DNA of 64,000 bases from Panax quinquefolius (taxonomy: Eukaryota; Streptophyta; Magnoliopsida; Apiales; Araliaceae): NCBI GenBank assembly GCA_020205615.1, contig CM035168.1, positions 8,312,237-8,376,236 on the forward strand. Direction: 5' to 3'. How positions within the stretch are numbered: position 1 is the first letter of the stretch; every line of letters begins with the position of its first letter. The translations under genes were made by a program, and so were the position numbers. Below are positions 10,972 to 21,491 of this stretch, in pieces. Under the pieces are notes generated by a model. The model had not been told where the DNA came from, made no database searches, and saw only the letters and a list, made by a program, of their open reading frames with translations.

Positions 10972-11519
10972 TGTTGGGCCATGATATTTTATATATATAT
11001 TGGACCGGGCCATTTGGGCCAAGTCATTGGGTTATCTCTATTTGTTCTTACAAGTATTGGGCCGGATCGTTGGGTTGACCCATTAGGTGAATAATATCTT
11101 TTTTTTGGGCTTTGACCGGTAATGATAACCAAGATAATGGTTGACTGTGATGCCTGTAATGCATTAATGAGGATTGGACAGAATCGGCCGGCTTTGGACA
11201 AAGTCGAGGGGATCAGCAGGTAAGCTACCTGCAGTGTGATGGTGTCCGGGGGGTTGGTGGCACGTAAAACCGGAGCTTGGGTGTAAGAGGATTGGATACA
11301 ACACAAAAGAGGTAACTAATATTTTATCTTATCAAAACACTAGAACTCTAATCCTCTATGATAATCCTTGTATCGACTGTCTTCGACTCTCTCATTTGAA
11401 GTTATCCCCAGACGGTTCAGTAGTGAAGCTTCCAGTATTGACATTGTTTGAATCTGCGAGGATTAGATTAGACGCGCTCTTACATGATTGAGGCGCGTGG
11501 AAAGATCTTGGCGTTAACA
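10972..11519 (+). mobile_element. 5' LTR of a Tat-lineage Ty3/gypsy element
   Basis: A 548-bp LTR beginning TGTTGGGCC and ending GCGTTAACA, so TGTT and AACA form the inverted ends. It is followed immediately by a TTGGCGCT primer-binding site. The matching 3' LTR is not in the window, because element C is inserted downstream and the remainder is not found. Confidence 0.8.
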
Positions 11520-11538
11520 TTGGCGCTAGAAGGAGGGC
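11520..11538 (+). other. Primer-binding site of the Tat-lineage element
   Basis: TTGGCGCTAGAAGGAGGG directly follows the LTR. Sites starting TGGCGC are usual for plant Tat and Athila elements and differ from the initiator-Met type used by the chromovirus in this window. Confidence 0.7.
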
Positions 11539-11599
11539 TTTGATTTTCTAGTGTTCTTGAATTTCAATCATAAAAAACAACTATTCTACGTCGGAAGTT

Positions 11600-13126
11600 A
11601 TGGTGAAGAGTATGGCTGACTCATCGTAGAAGGCGGTAGATGGGCACGTGAGTTCATCTTTACAACGTATTTCTGTTAAGGATCGGTTGGGTCCTTCAAA
11701 AAGTGCTCATGATAGTACTGCTTCTAAAGACATTTCTGAAGGTTCTCATGCACGAGTCAAATGTGATGCTAAGAGAAGATTGGTCTTTATAGCAGAGAAA
11801 TGACCTGACCATGGTCGGAGAAGGGTAGAAGGCACACCGCCTAGAACCCTACACCGAAGTGGTCGTGATGATAGAGCTTCCAAGTTGGCTTAGATGGCAG
11901 AAGAAGCTGACAAAGCTTTAGAGGTTCTTTTGAAGTAGAGGGAAGAAATTGCTGAACAGATGCTTCGTAGGGCGAAACTGAAGGATGAGGCGTCAAGTTA
12001 TGCTCAATCTGAAGGGCATAGAAAATCTACACAAAGGCAACCAAGAGGAGGAAAGGAGCCTGTACACTCTAGTCAAATATCTCGAGGTCGACCTCGGGAT
12101 CGACGAAGGTCAAGAAGCCATACTCCTGAGGGACCGAAGAGGGAACCTCACCCTATTGGTTCTCGGGATCATGGTAGAAGCCGGCGAAGGAGCAGGTCTA
12201 GGGAGTACACACCGGAGAATACAAAGAAGGCACTCCGCCTTGAGTATTCTCGACACAGTAATAGAGCCCTATGCCAAAGCAGGTCCAGAAGTCATACTCC
12301 CGAGAATCCAACGAAAGCACACCGCCTTGTAGATACTCGCCACCGGAGAAGTCCATCTAAAGCAGTAGGTTCTAATGGTAAGGGCCAGTCTATTCCTAAG
12401 AAGAAGATTTCTCCAGAGAAAGAAGTCTCCTCGCAACCGGAAGGAGTGGAATTTTTAGTTAAAGAATTGAAAGAGCTTCGGAAACAGCTAGCCGAAGTTC
12501 ATCCATTGAAAGATATTTTGGGGAAAAAGGCTTCTCCTTTTTCTTCAGAAATTCTTAAGGAAAAAGCTAACTCCACCAAAAAACTTCCATATATGGAAAG
12601 TTACAATGGTTTTGGTGATCCTTATGACCATAGCCAGGAGCTTGATAGGCTGATGGATTATTATGATTTCTCGGATGCAGCTAAGTGTCAGACGTTCGTG
12701 ATGACGCTCAGGAAGGATGCAAGACAATGGATGGGAATTCTGCCTTCAGACTTAGTCTCATCCTAGACAGATTTATGTAGTAAATTCCATGCTCGTTTTG
12801 GGAGCAACAGAAGAAGGGGAAAGCCTAATGGTTCATTAGCTCAAGTTCAAAAATATTTGAATGAGCCTTTGGGCTAGTACGTGAAGCGGTTTAGGGAAGC
12901 AGTCGGCCAAATAACTGATCTCAATGATCTTCAAGATGTCGGGCTGTTTCAGAATGGTTTGGATCTGGTGAAGTCCGAAAAACTGGTGAAGAAGCTGATG
13001 TTTCATCACCCGAAGAGTTTAGCTGAAGCCTTTGATAAAGCAGAGGGCTATATTGTGGTGGAGGAAGCTATGAATAGCTTGATGCGTCCTTCTTCAGAAA
13101 ACTTAAAAGACAAAGAAAAAGCTTAA
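11600..13126 (+). pseudogene. gag of the Tat-lineage element, several stops
   Basis: One reading frame runs from the ATG at 11600 and contains stops at 11627, 11801, 11891, 11936, 12764, 12875 and 13124. The N-terminal third is arginine/serine rich with three RSRSHTPE-like repeats (about 12110-12310). It is followed by a short charged segment and the retrotransposon gag core (about 12580-13080), in which motifs such as YNGFGDPYDH and TLRKDARQWM are readable. Gag would form the virus-like particle and bind RNA. Most stops sit where CAG, CGA or TGG is expected, as methylated-cytosine decay would give. The longest open part is 11960-12763. Confidence 0.8.
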
Positions 13127-13631
13127 TGCAATCAGAAGAATAACGGAGGGAATAATGATCGTCCAAAAGGAAGTTTGAGAAGTATAACAACAACTGGCGT
13201 CAAGGAGGGAATCGTCCACCTGTTCCCACCCAGAAGGTGAACAAGGTATACACTCAACTGAATACGGATAGGGTTGTTATTTTGAATCAGATCAAAGACC
13301 AACCCTACTTTGAACCACCTCATGATAATCTTAAACCGGGATCGGGTAATACTCGTAGTATTATGATTATCATCAGGCATCTGGTCACGACATGAACGAC
13401 TATTGCAGTTTAAAGGAGTTCGTAGAAAAGAAGGTTCAAAGTGGTGTATTAGTCCAATATGTGGCAAGAAGAGAGCACCAAGGAGAATAGCCGAGGAATA
13501 AAAGGTCTGTTCAGGCTGCTCAACCAGTTCAACCTGCACAACCTGCTCCAAATCAGTCACCTAGGCACGTCGTTGATGTTATTACCAAGGGGACAACAGG
13601 GAAGGTATCTGGGAAGAAGAGACGAGGATAC
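13127..13631 (+). pseudogene. gag-protease linker with degenerate zinc-knuckle-like motif
   Basis: Between gag core and protease the frame shifts at least once, near 13160. Around 13360-13430 one frame shows the HQASGHDMND pattern seen in Tat-lineage proteins between gag and protease, where a cysteine-histidine cluster normally lies; one expected cysteine is not evident. It is followed by a proline/glutamine-rich spacer. No intact product is possible. Confidence 0.55.
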
Positions 13632-14231
13632 TTGGATTCGGTTATGTCGGTGGCGAGTACGCTCTCGAAGACTGATAAACTGTATCCAGGGACGGTAATT
13701 TCCTTCACAGATAAAGATTACCCTTTGGAGCCCATTGAACCCCATAAAGGAGCCTTGGTAATTACAGCACAAGTGGGTTTAGTGGATATGAAGAGGATGA
13801 TGATTGATAATGGGTCTTCTGTGGATATTCTATATGCCCATGCTTATCAAAGGATGCATCTGGATGGACGAACGATGGAGATCAGAATGGAGGCACCTTT
13901 ATATGGCTTTAGCAACAATCTAGTTAAAGTGGCGGGAACTATTGAGCTACCAGTTATCTTCGGAACAACTCCACAACAGGTAAAAATTACATGTAGATTT
14001 TATGTCGTGTATGTGGATTCAGCTTACAACGCCATACTGGGAAGACCCACTTTGACCGCTCTCAAGGCGGTAACATCAATTCCTCACTTCAAAATCAAGT
14101 TCCCAACACCACATGGAATTGGTGAAGTGGCTGGGGATTTGGATTTAGCTAGACGATGTTATCGGAATGCGGTGATTACTTCGGGAGTAGGTGTCAGTAA
14201 GCAAAAACAAGCTATGGCTATTGAGATTTAA
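13632..14231 (+). pseudogene. Retroviral-type aspartic protease domain of the Tat-lineage element
   Basis: An open stretch of 199 codons. The catalytic motif reads MIDNGSSVDIL (residues about 57-67), and the Tat-lineage signature AYNAILGRPTLTAL follows about 70 residues later. A trailing LARRCY motif also fits this lineage. The protease would cut the gag-pol polyprotein. The frame ends in a TAA that continues in the same frame into reverse transcriptase, so this is part of a broken polyprotein and not a separate gene. Confidence 0.8.
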
Positions 14232-14935
14232 CCTTTCACTAAAAGCAGTTCAGAACCATTAGTCATGCCTGCTGGGGATATAGAGGAGTTCGAGCTAATT
14301 CAGGGAAAGAAGGATAAAACGGCGAAGATAGGTTCAGGTCTGCCGGAACCTTTCTGGACGAACCTAATAGAATTACTCTGATGTTATACTGATATCTTCG
14401 CCTGGGTACCAAGTGATATGCCGAGGGTAAGTAGAAAGGTTGCAGAGCATCGGCTAGAATTGGATCCAGCAAAAAAGCCAGTTCGGTAAAAGAGGCGGAT
14501 ATTTGCACCAGAACGCCAGAAGATTATTGATGAGGAAATTGTCAAGCTACTAAACGCTGATTTTATTTTCGAGATAGATTAACCGGAGTGGATGGCGAAT
14601 GTAGTGCTGGTGCAAAAGCAGAATGGGAAGTGACGAGTTTGCATAGATTACACAGACCTAAATAAAGCTTACCCAAAGGATTTCTACTCCTTGCCGCACA
14701 TTGATCAACTTATTAATGCAACTTCGGGGTATGTTTTACTTAGCTTTATGGATGCTTTTTCTGGTTATCACCAAATTTTTATGTGTAGAGAGGATATACC
14801 GAAGACAGTGTTCATTACGCATCGTTCGGTATATGCTTATAAAAAGATGACATTTGGTTTGATAAATGCGGGAGTTACATATCAACGAATGAAGAACTTC
14901 GTCTTTACCATTTTTTAATGCGTTGAAAGGGCCGA
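14232..14935 (+). pseudogene. Reverse transcriptase remnant lacking the catalytic YxDD segment
   Basis: It continues the protease frame, with stops at 14379, 14487, 14580 and 14631. Conserved RT pieces are readable: VCIDYTDLNKAYPKDF, then FMDAFSGYHQI and MTFGLINAGVTYQRM. After this the sequence jumps within a few residues to the NALKGPKN segment that normally lies well past the active site. The palm segment with YVDD and the thumb are therefore deleted. The expected codons at 14487 (CAA) and 14631 (TGG) support transition-type decay. Confidence 0.8.
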
Positions 14936-15000
14936 AGAATTCTAAGACGTTCCAATGGACTTCGGAATGTGAAGACGCTTTCCAATGAATAAAGAAGTAC

Positions 15001-15492
15001 TTGTCTTCGGCTCCCTTATTGGTAAAACTATCTCCTGCTGAACCACTGTACTTGTATTTGGCAGCTAGTTTATTGGCAGTTAGAGCAGTTCTGGTACATG
15101 AAGTGGGGGGTAAACAACATCCAGTGTACAATGTAAGCCATGTTCTGAGAGATGCTGAGACGAGGTATCCAAACCTTAAGAAATTTGCCTTTGTTCTGAT
15201 TATAGCTATTCGAAAGCTTCGACAGTATTTCCAAGGTCGCTTGATAATAATATATACGGATCAACCATTGAAAAAGTTGCTGGGAAAGCCTGAAGTCTCA
15301 GGAAGACTTGCTGCATGGACTATGGAGTTGTCCCAATTTTTTATAGAGTACCATCCTCAGACTGCTATCAAGGGGCAAGCTTTGGATGATTTCATGGTAA
15401 AATGTTCATTTTCAGAAGTTGACGACAGTTTGGGAGAAGCTGAAATGTCTGACCGAGCGGTTGCAGTACTTCAGCAGAATCAGAGTTTGTAG
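15001..15492 (+). pseudogene. RNase H domain (first) of the Tat-lineage element
   Basis: An open stretch of 163 codons, in a different frame from the RT above. It contains the usual sequence of this region: SSAPLLVKL, then a YLYLAAS segment, VLRDAETRYPNLKKFAFVL and YTDQPLKKLL. The first acidic residue expected in LYLA(D/A)S-type motifs is not obvious. The stop at 15490-15492 lies in frame with the next open stretch at a position where tryptophan is usual, consistent with TGG to TAG. Confidence 0.7.
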
Positions 15493-16318
15493 ATGTTGTA
15501 TATAAATGGATCTTCTACTTCAGACATCAATGGAGCAGGGATCATTTTAACGAGTCCAGAGGGATTCAAAGAGCAACAGGCCATCAAATTCGGGTTCAAA
15601 ACAACGAACAACGAGGCAGAGTATGAAGCGGTGTTAGCAAGATTACAACTGGCGAAGAGTCTTGAAGTGCAAAAGATAATCATCTATAGTGACTCACAAT
15701 TAGTCGTTAAACATATTTCAGGGGAATATGAAGCTCGAGGAGCACGCATGATCAAATACCTAGCAGAATTGAAGGATCGACTTCACTATTTCCTCTTCTA
15801 TGAATTTCAAGGAGTAGATCGTAAAGACAATTCCATTGCCGATGCATTATCAAAATTGGCTACTACTGAAGCAAGAACTTTTGACGACTCGGTGTATTTT
15901 GAAATTTTGAAACAACTAAGTATCCAGCATGAAGTGGGAATGTGCATAGAGCATTCCAACTGCTGGATGACTCCTTATTTAACTTATCTGGCAGATGGCA
16001 TACTTCCTTCGGATCAAATGCTGGCTAAGAAGGTTAAATATAAAAGTGCCAATTTTTTACTTGTTGATGGGGATCTTTTTCGAAGGGCCTTTTCATCTCC
16101 ATTGTTGAAATGTTTGGCCCTTTCTGAAGCTGACTATGTTCTTCGAGAAGTTCACGAAGGAATCTATGGCGATCACATGGCTGCAAAATCTTTAGCGTAC
16201 AAAGTACTTCGTCAAGGGTATTACTGGCCCACAATCTTCAAAGAGGCTACTGAATATATGAAGTGTCTGAAGTGTCAGTTGAATAGTCCCATCCCACATC
16301 AGCCACCAGAAGAGCTAT
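15493..16318 (+). pseudogene. Second (archaeal-type) RNase H and start of integrase, cut by element C
   Basis: The open frame starts with LYINGSSTSDINGAGI and goes on to NNEAEYEAVLARLQLA and YSDSQLVVKHISGEY, the signature of the additional archaeal-type RNase H that marks the Tat lineage. The integrase zinc finger follows: HEGIYGDHMAAK with CLKCQ at about residues 260-264. The frame is cut at 16318 by the LTR of element C; its apparent stop codon (16321-16323) belongs to that LTR. The integrase core is not found elsewhere in the window. Confidence 0.85.
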
Positions 16319-17164
16319 TGTGACGCCCCCAAAATAGGTATACATCACCCATCTTGAGTCGCCGGATACATGGTACATAAAATCAAATATAACTTAATTA
16401 TACAACAGTCGTGTAAAATACGACAAAACATAATCTAAGAGTTTTAATAAGAATATTGTCATCTAGACAATATCCACACTCAATGGAGTTCTCATTACAT
16501 TTATTGTCACACTATTTAACAGAATAGTGAGGACTACTAATGCTATCATCATCGGACAAATCACTTACGTTCCCCAACTAGTCTCGGCTACGTTCTCATT
16601 TCCTGAAGAGAACAGTGAAAGAAAGGGTGAGCTCAACTAGCCCAGTAAGAAATATTATGACTAAGCTAATGCAGAATAAATTATCCTTAGCCTTCAACAG
16701 TATAACAACTGATAGAATACAATAGACAAGAAGCTTTAGATCAACAACTACAGCGCAATAAACAATCCAATAGAAGAGTCAAGTAGAGCATAAAATCTAC
16801 TATCTTCTATGATTTAAAAAGTTTTCATCAACTTTATCATTTGAGACTAGAAACAATAAATAAAATTGAATCATCCCGCACCACGACCACCAAGGATATT
16901 CATGTAATCATCAATGGTCATGATTATACCGAATAATCCACGATCATAATCATACCAACAATTTGTCCATTGATGAACTACTGTGCCGATGATGACTTTT
17001 TTACCACATCATTCGTTACATTACGCCATGATGATTATACCGAATAATCCACAAGTCATAATCATACCAAGTCCATCTATGCACGTAAGCTACAAATGAC
17101 TTTTATCATGATATAAGCATGAGGATGATGACAATAATATAAGCATTAATCAAGCGAAAACAAG

Positions 17165-17945
17165 GATAAATATTAAAGACTTTAAATTTATCCAAATATT
17201 ATCAATCACTTAATAAACTCATAATCTAATATTGTTAATATTATAACAATATTTTAATCACTTCTTAAACTTATAAACAATTTATTTCAATTATTTACAC
17301 TTTACCAAATAATACATTTAATCATTCAAAAATGCCATACTCATAAGATTTCATCATCAATGATCAAATCCCTCATCAAAAATCTGCATATACCCTACAT
17401 AGGATTCCCAAGCCATAAAATCTTATTTTCCTATTTTGTTACTTCACATAACATATTTAATTCATTAACTCAAAACTAGGTCATTTTAATGAAAAATACC
17501 AAATCAGTCCCATAAATATTTCTTTTCTGGGATTTAGCAGAATATAATCCCATATTGAACATATATTTTTCTCGGAATTTTTAAAATCTCATTTACTATT
17601 TTTCATATGGCCAAAACTGCCGAATATTTAGACATTTATCATAAATTGTACTTTAGTCCAAAAATTCCGAAATTCACAGGGTATACTCCTGTTATATACA
17701 TGTACTCCCAATAAAAATTTTATCAATTTTGGAGTTAACCACAAAGAGTTATAAGGGTTTATTTTTAAAATAGTCTTTTCCCATAAAATCCATAACTCTT
17801 AATCTATACATGCAAAAATCGCCATTTTTGGACACATTCTAGAAAACTCAGCAAATTATGATTTCAAATTTTTCCAAAATTTTTGAGGGTCAGAAAAATT
17901 ACAAAACTGCCCCTGGCAGAAACCCCTTTTGAATAAAAATACTAT
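17165..17945 (-). other. Subfamily-2 LTR segment (about 0.77 kb)
   Basis: This AT-rich segment sits between the minisatellite and the U5 tail in C, D (22325-23105), H (42665-43440) and I (46610-47390). In subfamily-1 LTRs the same place holds the ACTATTCAC array. Both sides of the segment are homologous in the two subfamilies, so one block replaced the other. I find no coding sequence in it. Confidence 0.7.
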
Positions 17946-17969
17946 TCATATGAATACAAAGGATCACTC

Positions 17970-18575
17970 ACCATGTATGTGGTAATCCACATAGACAAGT
18001 TATTCTAACAAAATAATAAAGAATGGAATAACAGAAGAATTCACCATGCATGTGATATGAACCATACGCATACAGGTTATTCCAACGAATAATAAATAAT
18101 GGAACCGAGGTAAATGCGTAATCACTTACGCAGACGAGGATATTCAACGAGAATAATAAAGAATAGAACCCGGTCATCGTGCGTAAACGCACAGACAAGA
18201 TCAGACGAGAATAATAAAGAATGGAATAACAATGAAATTCACCGGGCATGCGATAGACCACACGACGAGTTATTCCAACGAATAATAAATAATGGAACCA
18301 GGTCATGCGTAATACGCACAGACAGAATATTCCAACAGAATAATAAAGAATGGAATAATAGAATAATTTCACCATGTATGCGGTACTTCGCATAGACATG
18401 TTATTCCAACATAATAATAAGGAATGGAATAAAAGAAGAATTTCACCATGTATACGATACTCCAGCATATACATGTTATTCAATGTAATATAAAGAATGG
18501 AATAATGTAAGAATTTCACCATGTATGCGGTATTAGCATAGAGATAAGTTATTCAATAGAATAATAAGGAATGGA
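17970..18575 (-). repeat. Hairpin minisatellite in LTR C
   Basis: About nine units of the AATAATAAAGAATGG core (minus-strand CCATTCTTTATTATT), each followed by a small palindromic segment, with spacing of about 57-75 bases. The 184-residue minus-strand frame across it is a translated repeat. Confidence 0.85.
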
Positions 18576-18620
18576 ATAACAATAGCTCTCTTCATGAATA
18601 CGAAAGAAATAATACCCCTT

Positions 18621-18762
18621 ACCTTAGAATAAAGCTGGACATTGGAATAGTGAGGTAGCAGACTTCTCTTCTTCTTTCTCTCTAAAATTTTTCTGTATAA
18701 TAATTGCTCTAAAGCTTTAGTGAAATGGTGAGAAATGAAGGAAGAATGAGCTTCTATTTATA
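18621..18762 (-). promoter_or_regulatory. TATA box and donor-like site of LTR C
   Basis: Minus-strand TATAAATA lies at 18762-18755 and AAG/GTAAGG has its GT at 18622-18621. It is the same arrangement as in the other LTRs. In LTR D the two sites lie at 23934-23927 and 23794-23793. Confidence 0.65.
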
Positions 18763-19925
18763 GAAAAATATAGTTTCAATAATTACACATTTTGGGGCTC
18801 GAAATATTACAGTACAATACCTTCAACTTTTCTTTCATTTTTAATTTAGTCCTGCAAGTAATATCAAACTTGCACCACCTCCCCTAATAGTAAATAATAT
18901 GAATCAATAGTTCAATCATGTGAATTAATAGTTATAATCATGTGAAAATACGAATTACAGTATAATACCTCCATCTATACCTCCATTTTTAACTTAGTCA
19001 TGCAAGTATTATCAATCTTGCACCAACTCCCCTAATAGTATAAGAATGTGATTCAATAGTACACACATGTGAACAAATAGTTATATAAGCATGTGAATTA
19101 GTAGCAATTAATTGCTTATTTATCCGATTAATTACCCGATTTATCAATATAACCCCTAGACATCAATTATCATCAGAATAGATGTCAATTTCCACTAACA
19201 CTAATAATCCCAACATAATGGAACTATCAAATTCATCTTTAATCAACACGAACTTATTCATCATTAATATTATAACTCACAATATTTAACAACCAGGTCG
19301 TTCCCAGGAAAGAGGGGGCTTTCCGATAAGGAATCTCCTTATTGGCGCGTAATTAGATGACTAAACCTCTCCTTGACAGAACTTCTAGACATTGTAAATA
19401 TTGCAATTTAATAATATGAATAACTTTATCGTCTTAATTATTGATTTAATAATCTAACCTATTATGCAGATGATACTGTGACAATAATCGAATCAATAAT
19501 ATGAGAGATATGATGCAGCAATTACTGTAGTAATAATTGAGTATAAGCGAGTGACTTCTTACGTAAGCATCAATAATCAATACCGGTGCTACTTATGCAA
19601 CCACGCGTATTCATCGTATTTTTTATACAAGGGTAGTTCAACGGTTTTAACGATAACACTTTCGCCGTTATTTTTATAAAAAGATAATTCTGTCATTTTT
19701 TAACTACGACAATACTTTCGTTGTGGGGTCCACCAATGGTTGTGCCGTCATACGAATATTCCCCGACAAAAAGAATATTATATAACCACTTGCTTACTTT
19801 GCAAAATTTGTAAATATTAGCCACAACTAAAACATTATATCAAATCCACACCATAATATTAAAAAAATATTTCGAGAAATTTAAATCTTTCTTCATAAAA
19901 TTTGGGGTCTCACAATCTCCCTTCC

Positions 19926-20570
19926 TTATAAAATTTCGCCTTCGAAATTTACGTACGTACCTGGTATGCCGAAGAGATGAGTATACCTTGACTTTATTTC
20001 AGATTCTAACTCTTGAGGTATAACCTTTGAGTGTTGAATACGATCCTTCTGATCTAAGATTTTAACACGTATCTCCTCATACGTTAAATCTTCTGCTATC
20101 TCGTCTAGTTCTAATTTAATAATATGGTTCGGGTCATCCACATATTTACGTAACATCGATACGTGAAAAATGTTATGAACACGCGACATACTTAGCGGTA
20201 CAATGAGTCTATAGGCCACAGTTCCTACTCGATCAAGGATTTCAAATGGGCCAATAAAATCGAGGGTTGAGATAACGCCTTCTTGAACCTTCTTTTTCAC
20301 ATTCATCAGATTCGGGTGTGTAGCTTGAGCGGCTTTAACTTTATCGATTAAAGTCGATTCTACTCGTATATTCGTTATCTTCACGTGGGTCCCTAGAGTA
20401 TTTAACTCTTTCTTTGTCATTTGTAAGTTATACGAAATGGGTCTTTGTGTTAACAACATCGCACTCGTAAACGCATACGATCTTCTACTCAACGCGTAAG
20501 CTACCACGTTTGCTCTTCCACGATGATATTGAGTGGTATGGTCGTAATCTTTAACAGCTTGAGCCAACAT
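19926..20570 (-). CDS. Mini-protein of derivative C-D: RNase H tail, integrase C-terminus, trimmed chromodomain
   Basis: An uninterrupted 214-residue frame. It starts at an ATG (20570) made available by a 1-nt deletion shared with the other copies. It opens with DYDHTTQYHRGRANVV, the end of RNase H, and a short piece of the integrase N-terminal region (VKAAQATHPNL). It then jumps over the whole integrase core to DFIGPFEILDRVGTVAYRL, the C-terminal GPF-type domain, and MSRVHNIFHVSMLRKY. It ends with a chromodomain-like tail (TYEEIRVKILD...) that lacks 15 codons, including the WRNH segment present in element K. Alternatives: a chance survivor of a young deletion derivative, or a selected accessory protein. 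Expression is unknown. Confidence 0.6.
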   Translation of the reverse strand: MLAQAVKDYDHTTQYHRGRANVVAYALSRRSYAFTSAMLLTQRPISYNLQMTKKELNTLGTHVKITNIRVESTLIDKVKAAQATHPNLMNVKKKVQEGVISTLDFIGPFEILDRVGTVAYRLIVPLSMSRVHNIFHVSMLRKYVDDPNHIIKLELDEIAEDLTYEEIRVKILDQKDRIQHSKVIPQELESEIKSRYTHLFGIPGTYVNFEGEIL

Positions 20571-20589
20571 CTTTGGCGCATTATTCGTT

Positions 20590-20935
20590 TATTTTGGTTG
20601 AAGAAATATTTAAGGGTTAAAGAAATGGGTTTTGTATTGGGTTCAATACAAAATTCGATTTCACGTTCTGGGGTAGGCTAAGAAGCCTTCAAGAATGCGT
20701 CAGGAAATTTATTAACAATAGAAATATCATTCAAAACTGTGACTCATCCAAGACTTGGATACCACATGTAATGAAGGTTTCTCCTAACGGAGTTTCAACA
20801 GATAAGTCAAAGTCTAACTTCTCTGTAGTCAAATTTAAACGTTGAATGCAAACAAGAGAGATAAAAGAATGGGTAGAACCGGTATCAAATAAGGTATAGA
20901 CTTCGCAAAAATTTATAATTAACTAACCCGTGCTA
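20590..20935 (-). pseudogene. Protease start and RT-deletion junction of derivative C-D
   Basis: On the minus strand the protease motif LFDTGSTHSF is readable around 20890-20865, so the catalytic DTGS is still present. The text runs on through the spacer before RT, and near 20605 it jumps to the LKYFF segment at the end of RNase H. RT and most of RNase H are missing. Stops and frameshifts separate this part from the mini-protein frame. Confidence 0.7.
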
Positions 20936-21007
20936 ACATCGTTCGGGTTACTCGCTTTTTGAGAAGTCATGAAAAACGCTCTTCTTGAAAACCACCGACT
21001 TTGTTTT

Positions 21008-21304
21008 TTATGCAGATCGCGCTTTGGTGCCACCGTCCAATTTGGACTTGACTTTGGTGCACGACAAAATCGAGCTAAATGACCTTCTCTTCTTGAAATT
21101 TCCACTTCTATTATCTTGGCCATGATTACCACCGAAGTGGTTACCATTCTTGGCATGATAATTTCCCCCACAATGGTCATCATTGTTCTGATGGTTGTTG
21201 CCACCGGTACGATTATTATCGTGTTGTTGGTCATTACCTTTTGGTTGAGCTGACTCAATGGTTTCATGTGCTTCATTGCTTATCTCAATATTTTCAGATA
21301 CCAT
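21008..21304 (-). pseudogene. gag remnant of derivative C-D
   Basis: The gag ATG (21304-21302) is preceded at once by a splice-acceptor-like TTTTGTGACAG. About the first 20 residues match element K, then the gag core is missing: the text jumps from one GAGTCA to a later one and continues with the asparagine-rich linker and the HGQDNRSGNFKKRRS segment. The zinc-knuckle region is also deleted except for its end. No capsid function can remain. Confidence 0.75.
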
Positions 21305-21472
21305 TCTCAAACACTGTCACAAAACAAGGGTTAATTGACATATCACATATTATCCCTATACTCTGACCGACTAATTAAATACCAAATAAACTTAGGTAGG
21401 TCATACTAGCGAAGGAATTCCCCGTCTCTCCCCTCCTAGTTCTTGTCTCACATCTCAGCCAGGGATCATATC

Positions 21473-21490
21473 CCTAAGTTTTGATACCAA
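21473..21490 (-). other. Primer-binding site of derivative C-D
   Basis: Minus-strand TTGGTATCAAAACTTAGG lies next to the start of the interior, directly beside LTR D. It is of the initiator-Met type with mismatches. Its presence makes D the 5' LTR of this copy. Confidence 0.8.
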
Positions 21491-21491
21491 C

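Larger units (their letters stand above)
16319..19914 (-). mobile_element. LTR C (3.60 kb, subfamily 2), 3' LTR of derivative C-D
   Basis: Read on the minus strand it starts TGTGAGACCCC at 19914 and ends GGGGGCGTCACA at 16319. It lies next to the minus-strand polypurine tract, so it is the 3' LTR. It interrupts the integrase of the Tat-lineage element. The five flanking bases on the left are GCTAT; the matching duplication is not seen at 25117, because further retroelement sequence follows there. It holds TATA, donor-like site, minisatellite and stem-loop. Confidence 0.9.

Noticed and set aside
11960..12766. Possible SR-type splicing factor gene
   Set aside because: The RS-rich stretch is followed in the same frame by a Tat-lineage gag core and lies between a PBS and pol, so it is part of gag.
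17968..18522. 184-residue minus-strand open frame
   Set aside because: It is a translation of the LTR minisatellite, with the same residues repeating in each unit. Similar frames at 42227, 46316, 2849, 38187 and 61291 have the same origin.
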